Source: Oscillospiraceae bacterium
Lineage (GTDB): Bacteria; Bacillota; Clostridia; Oscillospirales; Ruminococcaceae
Assembly: GCA_017828835.1 (NCBI GenBank)
Contig: JAGAEK010000129.1
Location: forward strand, 1 to 12,119
DNA: 12,119 nucleotides
Reading direction: 5' to 3'
Shown: positions 5,948 through 12,119 of the stretch, one piece after another
How positions within the stretch are numbered: position 1 is the first letter of the stretch
How the letters are laid out: every line of letters starts with the position of its first letter
Made by a program: the position numbers and the translations under genes
Notes under the pieces: model-generated
The model's input: the letters and a program-made list of their open reading frames with translations, nothing else
Told to the model about the DNA's origin: nothing
Databases searched by the model: none

Positions 5948-7066
5948 TTATATTTCCGGCGCTCCGATAGCGTCGGAAAGTATTATAAAGGGCAAAGAAA
6001 AACTGTTTTCGAGGTAATCTGACGACGATTCCATAAGTTCGACTTTGGATTTATCGTATTTTGCGATCGGGAGGCTCATTGTTACGGTGGTCCCGCCGCC
6101 TTGAACAGAAGACAGTGAAAGAGTACCGCCGAACGATTCGACGGCAAGTTTGGCAACGGTGAGACCCAGACCGAGTTTTTGTGTGTCGGAATAGAACGGC
6201 TCGCAGGCTCTCATAACCGATTTTGACGACATACCGCTGCCGAGATCACGAATTATTATAACGGCGTCCGTTTTTGATGAATTCGTTTTCATTTCAAGAC
6301 AAACCGACGAAGAAGAGGGAGTGAATTTAAATGCGTTTGACAGAACGTTGAGTATTCCTTCTGACAGAAACTCAGCTCTCCCGCGTACGAAGACGGGATT
6401 CGGAGGCAGAACGAAAGAGAAATCCGCAGTCGAAGAGACCGTGATCGCCTGCACGGCAGTACAAAGTTCACGCAGAAAATCGCTCAGGTCAAAGAGATTT
6501 TTCGGAGCGGATTCGGGATAATTTTTAAGTTTACCGTATTCCGTTATATTTATGGAATTACGGAGCATCTCATAGCCATGGTCGTTGATATTTTGAAGCT
6601 GTTCGCGGAAATTGTCGTATACGTAGTCGGATTTTCCCATTAAAGACAGAGAAGAGAACATAGCTGTCAGAGGAGAACGGAAAGCGTGGGCTATTTCCGA
6701 AAACAGGGTTTCTTTTTCGATGGTTGTATCTTCGCTTTCGGCATAAGACGGGTTTAAGACCGCACCTATCGATTTCCCTTCGGAAACGATCGGCGTAAAC
6801 ACAGCGTTGATACACGGAGAATCAAGACGCGGGAATATGACCGAAATACTTTTTCCGGAGGTCAACGCGGCGATAACGGCGTCAGAGTCGGGATACATTT
6901 CCATCATGTTGACGGTATCGGAAAATTTAGAGGGAAAAAGCTTTTCGGCAGACTGGTTTTTATAGACGATATTGAGTCTGATATCGGTTATTATTATCGG
7001 AAGTTTAGAGTCCGAGTATATATTTATAATATCCCGGCACTTGTCAAAAACAGGATTCGGCATCAT
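5948..7066 (-). CDS. Cytoplasmic PAS-like sensor histidine kinase (orphan)
   Basis: A 372-residue histidine kinase. An N-terminal PAS-like sensor region (about 5-110) is followed by a HisKA dimerisation region with phospho-acceptor His127 in AHAFRSPLT. The HATPase domain has the N-box (Asn244 in VLSNAFKFTP), the G1 box (Asp274 in DLGSGM) and the G2 box (GLGL at 299-302). A tail of about 35 residues (336-372) follows the ATPase fold. No membrane segment is seen, so it should sense a cytoplasmic signal. The open frame extends 21 residues further upstream to 7129, but that stretch covers the predicted promoter, and GGAGGT (7071-7076) lies just before the ATG at 7066 (a second ATG at 7063 is equally possible). 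The H-box is unusual: Ala-Phe where Glu-Leu is common. No response regulator is adjacent, so the partner and target are unknown. Confidence 0.9.
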   Translation of the reverse strand: MMPNPVFDKCRDIINIYSDSKLPIIITDIRLNIVYKNQSAEKLFPSKFSDTVNMMEMYPDSDAVIAALTSGKSISVIFPRLDSPCINAVFTPIVSEGKSIGAVLNPSYAESEDTTIEKETLFSEIAHAFRSPLTAMFSSLSLMGKSDYVYDNFREQLQNINDHGYEMLRNSINITEYGKLKNYPESAPKNLFDLSDFLRELCTAVQAITVSSTADFSFVLPPNPVFVRGRAEFLSEGILNVLSNAFKFTPSSSSVCLEMKTNSSKTDAVIIIRDLGSGMSSKSVMRACEPFYSDTQKLGLGLTVAKLAVESFGGTLSLSSVQGGGTTVTMSLPIAKYDKSKVELMESSSDYLENSFSLPFIILSDAIGAPEI

Positions 7067-7070
7067 AAAA

Positions 7071-7076
7071 ACCTCC
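7071..7076 (-). promoter_or_regulatory. Ribosome binding site deciding the histidine kinase start
   Basis: GGAGGT on the minus strand. GGAGG lies 5 nt before the ATG at 7066 and 8 nt before the ATG at 7063, which rules out the longer frame starting at 7129. Confidence 0.85.
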
Positions 7077-7096
7077 GTGATCAATATAGTGGAATA

Positions 7097-7125
7097 AGTA
7101 TACCAAAAAAAACGATAAAAATCAA
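7097..7125 (-). promoter_or_regulatory. Sigma-A-like promoter of the histidine kinase
   Basis: On the minus strand, -35 TTGATT (7120-7125), a 17-bp T-rich spacer and -10 TATACT (7097-7102), with TG one base before it (extended -10). The start would fall near 7090, about 24 nt before the start codon. Confidence 0.7.
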
Positions 7126-7348
7126 TCAAAAAACCGTTTTTTCGATTTTGTTTTACAATAAAGTAAAAATTATTTAAAAAAAGCTGGGATCGTAAGTTTT
7201 AAAAAACGGAATTGTATGTATTTTTGCCCAAAAGTTTCACGAAATTCGGCGCGGAGTTATAACAAAACTAAAAAAAACGGTTAAATTTTTGACAAACTCT
7301 TGTATATTGAAAAAAAATAATATAAAATGGTAAAAGAAAAAAATAAAC
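7126..7348. other. AT-rich divergent intergenic region between the kinase and gapA
   Basis: No coding frame with support is seen here. The stretch holds A and T runs and three copies of an A-rich ACGG/CCGT motif (near 7129-7141, 7202-7209 and 7271-7280), one forming an imperfect palindrome around 7135. It must carry gapA control signals; a perfect TTGACA is present near its gapA end. Confidence 0.5.
7289..7328 (+). promoter_or_regulatory. Probable gapA promoter region (-10 uncertain)
   Basis: A perfect -35 hexamer TTGACA lies at 7289-7294, but 17 bp further on there are only A bases. TATATT (7303-7308) is too close, AATAAT (7316-7321) is 21 bp away, and TAAAAT (7323-7328) pairs better with the weak TTGTAT at 7300-7305. 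The region is probably the promoter, but the exact elements cannot be fixed by eye. Confidence 0.4.
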
Positions 7349-7353
7349 GGAGG
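7349..7353 (+). promoter_or_regulatory. Ribosome binding site deciding the gapA start
   Basis: GGAGG with a 9-nt spacer to the ATG at 7363. The frame is open back to an ATG at 7327, but those 12 residues precede the conserved GAPDH N-terminus and the site would then be inside the gene. Confidence 0.88.
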
Positions 7354-7362
7354 TTGTTTATT

Positions 7363-8382
7363 ATGGGAATAAAAGTTGGAATTAACGGTTTTGGCCGTAT
7401 CGGAAGACTTGTTTTCCGCGCGGCGACGTCAAGACCCGACGTGTTCGATATCGTCGGAGTCAACGATCCTTTTGTCGACGTCGACTATATGGTATATATG
7501 GTTAAATATGATACCATACACGGAAAATTCGACGGAGAGGTCAAAGCTGAAAACGGAAAACTCGTTGTAAACGGAAAAGCGATCAACGTATATGCCTGCA
7601 AGGATCCTGCCGAGATACCCTGGAAGGACTGCGGCGCCGAATACGTAGTCGAATCTACCGGCGTATTTACGACGACTGAAAAGGCGTCTGCTCACCTTGC
7701 CGCCGGAGCAAAGAAAGTTGTTATCTCGGCTCCTGCGAAGGATAAAGAGACACCTACTTTCGTATGCGGAGTAAACCTTGACAAATACACGAAGGACATG
7801 AAGGTCGTTTCGAATGCTTCCTGCACGACGAACTGTCTTGCTCCTCTCACAAAAGTCATCAACGACAATTTCGGTATCATTGAAGGACTTATGACAACGG
7901 TCCACTCCACGACTAATACTCAGAAGACGGTCGACGCTCCTTCCGCGAAGGATTGGAGAGGCGGACGTGCGGCAGCGGGAAATATCATTCCGTCGTCCAC
8001 CGGAGCTGCAAAGGCCTGCGCGCTCGTTCTTCCTGAAGTCAAAGGCAAACTGACCGGTATGGCTTTCCGCGTACCGACTCTTGACGTTTCGGTAGTCGAT
8101 CTCACGGTGAGACTTGAAAAAGCGACCACTTACGAAGAGATCTGCGCAAAGGTAAAAGAAGCGTCCGAAGGGTCTATGAAGGGCATACTCGGATATACGG
8201 ATGAAGAAGTCGTATCTTCCGATTTCTATTCAGATCCCAGAACGTCCATCTTCGACGCGAAAGCCGGAATCATGCTGAATCCGAATTTCGTAAAACTCGT
8301 ATCCTGGTACGACAACGAATGGGGTTATTCAAACAAAGTGCTCAACCTCATCGAGCATATGTACAAAGTAGATAACAAGTAA
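7363..8382 (+). CDS. gapA: Glyceraldehyde-3-phosphate dehydrogenase, NAD-dependent glycolytic type
   Basis: A 339-residue phosphorylating GAPDH converting glyceraldehyde 3-phosphate, phosphate and NAD to 1,3-bisphosphoglycerate. Seen: Rossmann motif INGFGRIGR (7-15); N34-D35 at the position where Asp binds the NAD ribose, pointing to NAD rather than NADP; catalytic Cys154 in SNASCTTNC; His181 in TTVHSTT; and WYDNEWGYS near the C-terminus. The start is set by GGAGG at 7349-7353 and matches the family N-terminus (MGIKVGINGFG). It is transcribed alone: a strong terminator follows, and no pgk, tpiA or CggR-type repressor gene is next to it in the window. It is divergent from the histidine kinase gene. 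Confidence 0.98.
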   Translation: MGIKVGINGFGRIGRLVFRAATSRPDVFDIVGVNDPFVDVDYMVYMVKYDTIHGKFDGEVKAENGKLVVNGKAINVYACKDPAEIPWKDCGAEYVVESTGVFTTTEKASAHLAAGAKKVVISAPAKDKETPTFVCGVNLDKYTKDMKVVSNASCTTNCLAPLTKVINDNFGIIEGLMTTVHSTTNTQKTVDAPSAKDWRGGRAAAGNIIPSSTGAAKACALVLPEVKGKLTGMAFRVPTLDVSVVDLTVRLEKATTYEEICAKVKEASEGSMKGILGYTDEEVVSSDFYSDPRTSIFDAKAGIMLNPNFVKLVSWYDNEWGYSNKVLNLIEHMYKVDNK

Positions 8383-8406
8383 TTTACCGACTGATATCGG
8401 GATCGG

Positions 8407-8436
8407 CTCCGCCTCAAATATGAGGCGGAGTTTTTT
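8407..8436 (+). terminator. Intrinsic terminator of gapA
   Basis: A perfect 10-bp GC-rich stem, CTCCGCCTCA (8407-8416) with TGAGGCGGAG (8421-8430), around an AATA loop and followed directly by TTTTTT. It starts 24 bp after the gapA stop, insulating gapA from the ABC operon. Confidence 0.95.
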
Positions 8437-8482
8437 ATTGATTCGAGATGAAAAAATTATTTAAAAAGTCGTAAAAAAGCTA

Positions 8483-8511
8483 TTGACTTTTTTAAAAACG
8501 TTTCTTATAAT
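8483..8511 (+). promoter_or_regulatory. Sigma-A-like promoter of the ABC/DUF1854/DarA unit
   Basis: -35 TTGACT (8483-8488), a 17-bp spacer and a perfect -10 TATAAT (8506-8511). The expected start is at 8518 or 8519, immediately at the base of a long hairpin. Confidence 0.85.
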
Positions 8512-8518
8512 GGGGGCG

Positions 8519-8564
8519 AAACATAGTAAGACAGCTTGATAGAAAAGTCGTTCTTGCTATGTTT
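8519..8564 (+). promoter_or_regulatory. 5'-terminal hairpin or operator in the ABC operon leader
   Basis: AAACATAGTAAGA (8519-8531) pairs with TCTTGCTATGTTT (8552-8564): 13 pairs including one G-U, around a 20-nt loop. The transcript would begin at or next to the first paired base, an arrangement that can protect mRNA from 5'-end decay. As DNA the same inverted repeat could be an operator. TTTTA follows the stem, so attenuation is another possibility, though the stem has little GC. Confidence 0.6.
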
Positions 8565-8591
8565 TATTGCTATAAAAACGTATTTCCGACC

Positions 8592-8598
8592 GGGAGGT
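8592..8598 (+). promoter_or_regulatory. Ribosome binding site deciding the ABC protein start
   Basis: GGGAGGT, with a 9-nt spacer from GGAGG to the ATG at 8607. The longer frame from 8559 would begin inside the 3' arm of the leader hairpin and has no ribosome binding site. Confidence 0.88.
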
Positions 8599-8606
8599 AT
8601 AAATTT

Positions 8607-10955
8607 ATGGGACGAGAATCGGGGCAGAAGCTTGCAGAAAAGGAATGTAACTGTACAGAGAAAAATGAAGACGGCGGAAAAAAGGTAAAACCCAAAGGTG
8701 AAAAGGAATTGCTGATAAACAGAAAGATCAGCGATAAGGACATGAAAAAAATAACCAAAGCGGTTGAAGGTGAGATCAAGTTTATAATCGTCGGAGATCT
8801 TGATCTTAAGAGCAAATACGCAAGATCGATATTGGTGGTTACCGATAAAAAGATCTATGCTTTTGACGATGCCTTTGACGGAGAGGTTTTCTCAAAGGAA
8901 TACGGTGAGATAAAGAAAGCATACGTGAAAAGGTATTACGGCAACGCCATGCTGATACTCGCCGAAGATGAAGATAAAAAGAAAAGAACGAATTTCATAA
9001 GATTTTCTTATAAAGTCGCATCTCTCTACGATGCCGCGGCGTATTTCATTGAAAATGTCGCTTCGGGCAAGGATATGGACGAAGAAATGGATGCGATAGA
9101 GGCGGCGTTCGAGAAACAGTTTTCGGTATGTCCGAAATGCGGAAGGACGCTGATAAGACCCGGCGCCGAATGTATGAACTGTCAGTCGAAGAACAAGATG
9201 TTCAAAAAGATGATGAAGTACGTTTCTCCTTACAAGGTGCCTATTTTGATCGGACTTTTGCTTTCCTGCGTAACGACGGTAGTCGCGCTGGTACCTCCTT
9301 ATATGACGAAACAGCTCGTCGACGAAGTGTTCCCGAACAAAGACGAAAGAATGTTGGTCATAATACTCGTGGCGCTGGTGGCTTCGTATATTGTTCAATA
9401 CGGAGTGGGCTTTTTCCGGTCATATATACTCAGAATCGCGGGCGAAAAAGTAGTTACAGATTTAAGAAAAGATATTTACGCGAAAGCGCAGCACCTTCCT
9501 ATGACTTTTTATGACAGAACAAGTACGGGATCGGTTATAAACAGGATACTCACCGACGCGGCTAAAGTGCAGGATTTCGTCATGAGGATAACTCAGGAGG
9601 TCGTGATACAGTTTTTCCAGATGATAGGCATTATCGTTATAATGCTGACGATGCATTGGAAACTGACGCTGCTGTCGCTGATACCGGTGCCGATCGTGGT
9701 AATAGGTGCGAAAATATTCGGAGAAAAAATAAGCCCCTACTACCGCAGGATATGGCGCAGATGGTCGGCGGCGACCTCAGTTTTGACGGATACTCTTCCG
9801 GGAATAAGAGTTATCAAGGCGTTTACGAATGAAGAAGGTTCGACGAAAGAGTTCGGAAGTTATACGGATGAACTGCTGAAAACGGTAACTTCGGCGTCGA
9901 AGATAACGATAATGTTCCCGCATATAGTCTCGTTTATCGTAACCTGCGGTTCGCTTTTGATATGGGGAATTGGCGGTTTCGAGGTAATAAACGAGAGCGG
10001 TTCGGTCTCACCCGGACTTTTGATTTCGTTTATTTCGTATGCTTCGATGTTTTACGGTCCGGTGAGTTTCTTCGCAAACCTTAACGATACTTATCAGAAT
10101 ACTCTCACCTCCGCGGAACGCTTGCTCGATATAATAGATGCGGAGCCGGAAAACGATTTCGGAAAAGGCAACAAGATAGATAGACTGAAAGGGAAATTCG
10201 AGTTCAGAAACGTCAACTTTTCCTTTGACCGTACTAAAAAAACGCTTAACAACGTAAACCTTACCATAGAGCCGGGCGATATAGTCGGAATCGTCGGGAC
10301 GACGGGCGCCGGAAAATCAACGATCATAAATCTTTTGATGAGATATTACGATCACTATGACGGCGAGATACTTGTCGACGGAATAAATATCCGCGATATA
10401 GATATGGAAAGCTACCGTTCTCAGATCGGCTACGTTCAGCAGGAACCGATGATGTTCCATGACAGCGTGTTCAACAATATTGCCTACGGCTGCGATAATC
10501 CGCATATAGAACAGGTCATAAACGCGGCGGAGATAGCGAACGCTCACGAATTCATAGCGAGATTGCCGGACGGTTACGATACCGTTTTGGGCGAGCGCGG
10601 AATAGGTGTTTCGGGAGGAGAACGTCAGCGTCTTTCGATAGCGAGAGCGATATTGAAGAACCCGAGCGTGCTTTTCTTCGATGAAGCGACAGCTTCGGTG
10701 GACTCCGAGACCGAAAGTCAGATACAGGAGGCAATCGAGCGGCTTATCAGCGGCAGAACGACGATAATGATAGCGCATAGACTTTCAACTCTTCGTAAGG
10801 CGAACAAGATAATAGTTGTCGATAAGGGCGAGATAATCGAGATGGGCTCACCCGAAGAGCTTATGGCGCTCAAAGGCAAATATTATAAGCTCATACAGAT
10901 CCAGACTATGTCGGATCAGATACGCAAGACCAAAGAAGAAGAAAGATTCGAATAA
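8607..10955 (+). CDS. ABC exporter (fused permease/ATPase) with N-terminal PH-like domain and zinc ribbon
   Basis: A 782-residue fused exporter half-transporter, about 200 residues longer than the usual 580 or so. Order: charged N-tail (1-33); an extra globular domain (about 34-152) whose strand pattern (SILVVTDKKIYAF, then YGEIKKAYVKRYYGNAMLIL) resembles bacterial PH-like domains, an inference; a zinc ribbon C175-x2-C178-x10-C189-x2-C192; an exporter membrane domain (about 205-500) with segments near 212-230, 249-270, 335-350, 352-370, 440-458 and 470-490; and an ATPase (about 530-765) with Walker A GTTGAGKST (564-572), Q-loop Q612, signature VSGGERQ (668-674), Walker B ending D692-E693 and H-loop His724. 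It should act as a homodimer in the membrane. Exporters with DUF1854 partners are annotated in some proteobacteria as cyanophycin-associated; no cyanophycin gene is present here. The substrate is unknown. Confidence 0.93.
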   Translation: MGRESGQKLAEKECNCTEKNEDGGKKVKPKGEKELLINRKISDKDMKKITKAVEGEIKFIIVGDLDLKSKYARSILVVTDKKIYAFDDAFDGEVFSKEYGEIKKAYVKRYYGNAMLILAEDEDKKKRTNFIRFSYKVASLYDAAAYFIENVASGKDMDEEMDAIEAAFEKQFSVCPKCGRTLIRPGAECMNCQSKNKMFKKMMKYVSPYKVPILIGLLLSCVTTVVALVPPYMTKQLVDEVFPNKDERMLVIILVALVASYIVQYGVGFFRSYILRIAGEKVVTDLRKDIYAKAQHLPMTFYDRTSTGSVINRILTDAAKVQDFVMRITQEVVIQFFQMIGIIVIMLTMHWKLTLLSLIPVPIVVIGAKIFGEKISPYYRRIWRRWSAATSVLTDTLPGIRVIKAFTNEEGSTKEFGSYTDELLKTVTSASKITIMFPHIVSFIVTCGSLLIWGIGGFEVINESGSVSPGLLISFISYASMFYGPVSFFANLNDTYQNTLTSAERLLDIIDAEPENDFGKGNKIDRLKGKFEFRNVNFSFDRTKKTLNNVNLTIEPGDIVGIVGTTGAGKSTIINLLMRYYDHYDGEILVDGINIRDIDMESYRSQIGYVQQEPMMFHDSVFNNIAYGCDNPHIEQVINAAEIANAHEFIARLPDGYDTVLGERGIGVSGGERQRLSIARAILKNPSVLFFDEATASVDSETESQIQEAIERLISGRTTIMIAHRLSTLRKANKIIVVDKGEIIEMGSPEELMALKGKYYKLIQIQTMSDQIRKTKEEERFE

Positions 10956-10974
10956 CGGCAGAGGAGGAGAGGAT

Positions 10975-11463
10975 ATGGCTCGACTTTATATAGACGACGA
11001 CAGCGTGAGATTTATCCGAAAAGACATAACGCTGGTCGATATGGAATTTTACGACGGAAGAAAATTTGAAGATCTTGAACCGAGAAGACTTTTTCCCAGG
11101 ACCGGACTCGGGAAATATATAACCCTTCTCGACTCGGAGGGGGAAGAAAAAGCGATCATAAGAAACCTTGAAAACTTACTTCCCGAATCGAAAAAGATCA
11201 TAGAAGAATGTCTTGATGAATTTTATCTTATACCGAAGGTAACAAAAATAAATAAAATAACGATAAAATCCGGAACGGTAAAGATAGACGTCGAAACGAA
11301 CAAGGGGCAAACCGTGATCGAAACGAGGAATATATTGCACGGGATAAAACGTATATACGGAACGAGAGTATTGTTCAGAGACAGCGACGATAACAGATAC
11401 GAGATACTCGATATGCATCAGCTCGATAAAAGAAGCAGAAGACTTATAGAAGAATATTTATAA
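10975..11463 (+). CDS. DUF1854 family protein, partner of the ABC exporter
   Basis: A 162-residue protein with no membrane segment or signal peptide. It fits the DUF1854 pattern: LEPRRLFPRTG (33-43) followed by a strand with an acidic DSEGEE turn, an acidic helix (LLPESKKIIEECLDEFYLIP), a VETNKGQTVIE strand pair (106-116), and a C-terminal stretch with NRYEILDMHQLDKRSRRLIEEYL-type ending (family: I-x-D-x2-x-L-D-x2-S-R-x-L-L). The family function is unknown. Its members are usually encoded next to, or fused with, an ABC exporter, as here: the gene starts 19 bp after the ABC stop with a strong AGGAGG 7 nt upstream, so the two are co-translated and probably act together, perhaps as a cytoplasmic regulatory subunit (inference). 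Confidence 0.88.
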   Translation: MARLYIDDDSVRFIRKDITLVDMEFYDGRKFEDLEPRRLFPRTGLGKYITLLDSEGEEKAIIRNLENLLPESKKIIEECLDEFYLIPKVTKINKITIKSGTVKIDVETNKGQTVIETRNILHGIKRIYGTRVLFRDSDDNRYEILDMHQLDKRSRRLIEEYL

Positions 11464-11482
11464 TAATTTTAGGAGGATAAAA

Positions 11483-11809
11483 ATGAAACTTATAATTGCG
11501 ATAGTAAATAACGATGACAGCGCAAAAGCGGCTTACGCGCTTACGGATGCGGGATTTTTTATGACAAAGTTGTCAACTACCGGCGGCTTTTTGATGGTCG
11601 GGAACACGACGCTTTTGATCGGTGCAGAAGAAGATGAAGTTACCAAGGCTATGGACATACTGAAATCGACCTGTATCACGCGCAAACAGATCAACCCGCC
11701 TACCGCTTCTTTCGGAGTCGGAACTACCGATAACTGCATTCCGAAAGAGGTTACCGTCGGAGGCGCAACGGTATTCGTGCTTTCTATAGACAGTATGGAA
11801 AAGATATAA
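11483..11809 (+). CDS. darA: Cyclic-di-AMP receptor, PII-like (DarA/PstA family)
   Basis: A 108-residue PII-like signal protein, the usual DarA length. The family landmarks are clear: MKLIIAIVNNDD at the N-terminus, the GFFMTKLSTTGGFLMVGNTTLLIG block (24-47) that forms much of the c-di-AMP pocket between subunits, and the C-terminal GGATVFVLSID strand. DarA proteins are trimers that bind cyclic di-AMP; their downstream target is not known. The start follows AGGAGG with a 6-nt spacer and lies 19 bp after the DUF1854 stop, so it should share the ABC operon. In Bacillus subtilis darA sits between tmk and yaaR-holB instead. The placement here suggests, without proving, that it reports c-di-AMP to the ABC/DUF1854 pair. 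A terminator follows at once. Confidence 0.95.
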   Translation: MKLIIAIVNNDDSAKAAYALTDAGFFMTKLSTTGGFLMVGNTTLLIGAEEDEVTKAMDILKSTCITRKQINPPTASFGVGTTDNCIPKEVTVGGATVFVLSIDSMEKI

Positions 11810-11825
11810 GATTTGCATATGGATA

Positions 11826-11860
11826 AAAAGTCCTGCGAATTTGCAGGACTTTTCTTTTTT
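11826..11860. terminator. Bidirectional intrinsic terminator between darA and the deacetylase
   Basis: An 11-bp perfect stem, AAAAGTCCTGC (11826-11836) with GCAGGACTTTT (11843-11853), around GAATTT. On the plus strand it is followed by CTTTTTT; on the minus strand the far arm ends in a run of five T. It lies between convergent genes and can serve both. Confidence 0.92.
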
Positions 11861-11863
11861 GTC

Positions 11864-12119
11864 TTACCGATCCGTCGGATATTTTGAAAATTCATAGCCT
11901 TTTTCTCTGATAGCGTTGATCGCATCCGGGAGTATTTGAGCGTTTGTGGAGGAGACGGCATGAAGGAGATAAATTGCGCCGTCGTGGGTAAAATCGGTCA
12001 ATTTTTTAAGAGTGGCTTCCGGATCGGGCTGAGAATCTTTTCTCCAGTCGGCGTAAGCGAAACTCCAAAATACGCTTCTGTAGTTCAGAGATTCGACGAG
12101 CGCAAGCGTTTTTTCGCTG
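11864..12119 (-). CDS. pdaA: PdaA-like polysaccharide deacetylase, C-terminal end (start outside the window)
   Basis: The last 84 residues of a gene entering from the right edge, ending in TAA at 11864-11866. The sequence VFWSFAYADWRKDSQP, then HDGAIYLLHAVSSTNAQILPDAI and KGYEF near the end, matches the C-terminal half of delta-lactam-biosynthetic de-N-acetylases (PdaA, carbohydrate esterase 4), including the LLH motif that carries a catalytic-site His. In spore formers PdaA removes the acetyl group from muramic acid during cortex synthesis, so the gene hints at sporulation. The metal-binding motifs lie outside the window, so activity cannot be judged; another CE4 deacetylase is the alternative. 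It is convergent with darA and shares its terminator. Confidence 0.85.
   Translation of the reverse strand, partial: SEKTLALVESLNYRSVFWSFAYADWRKDSQPDPEATLKKLTDFTHDGAIYLLHAVSSTNAQILPDAINAIREKGYEFSKYPTDR

Noticed and set aside
7067..7129. 21-residue N-terminal extension of the histidine kinase, which could look like a membrane segment
   Set aside because: The stretch covers the predicted -35 and -10 elements and the GGAGGT site, so it should not be translated.
8559..8606. 16-residue N-terminal extension of the ABC protein
   Set aside because: It would start within the leader hairpin without a ribosome binding site; GGGAGGT directs the ATG at 8607.
8892..9398. 168-codon minus-strand frame opposite the ABC gene, and others at 10317-10778
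   Set aside because: Shadow frames of a gene whose ABC motifs are all intact.
10975..11463. Assignment of the ABC/DUF1854 pair to cyanophycin metabolism
   Set aside because: The label comes from proteobacterial neighbourhoods; no cyanophycin synthetase or cyanophycinase gene is visible here, so it is kept only as a known name for relatives.

Overview
The window looks like a chromosomal piece of an uncultured, gut-type member of the Clostridia (Bacillota). The evidence is strong AGGAGG-type ribosome binding sites, AT-rich intergenic regions with sigma-A-like promoters, a DarA-type cyclic-di-AMP receptor, a PdaA-type spore-cortex deacetylase, and the rpsO-pnp pair. Genus-level placement cannot be read from the sequence. 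No phage, IS element, CRISPR array, tRNA or rRNA was seen.

Layout. Positions 1-7066 are all on the minus strand. Read in the direction of transcription they are: a PAS-like/HisKA sensor histidine kinase (5948-7066), rpsO (5510-5776), pnp (3204-5321), a gamma-carbonic-anhydrase-like left-handed beta-helix protein (2607-3131), and two tandem GH1 glycosidases (1174-2517, and 1-1158 cut by the window edge). A divergent intergenic region of about 300 bp separates the kinase from gapA (7363-8382, plus), which ends in a textbook terminator. A new plus-strand transcription unit follows: an ABC exporter with an extra N-terminal domain and zinc ribbon (8607-10955), a DUF1854 protein (10975-11463) and a DarA/PstA-family c-di-AMP receptor (11483-11809). 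These three are spaced 19 bp apart and end at a terminator that can serve both strands. The last gene, on the minus strand, is the C-terminal end of a PdaA-like polysaccharide deacetylase (11864-12119). Two genes run off the window edges: the GH1 at the left and the deacetylase at the right.

Functionally, most of the window is housekeeping: ribosomal protein S15 and RNA turnover by PNPase, and glycolysis by GAPDH. The accessory interest lies in three places. (1) The ABC/DUF1854/DarA unit joins an uncharacterised transporter pair to a second-messenger receptor. It is driven by a near-consensus promoter whose transcript should begin inside a 13-bp hairpin. (2) The two tandem GH1 paralogues share an active-site change (His-Cys in place of His-Trp/Phe), and the complete copy also lacks the C-terminal sugar-binding Trp. 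(3) The rpsO and pnp leaders are rich in RNA structure, including a possible S15 autoregulatory pseudoknot and a three-tier hairpin.

Several starts were moved inward from the longest open frame, because strong ribosome binding sites (and in one case the promoter) sit inside the longest frame: the kinase (7066), gapA (7363), the ABC protein (8607) and pnp (5321).
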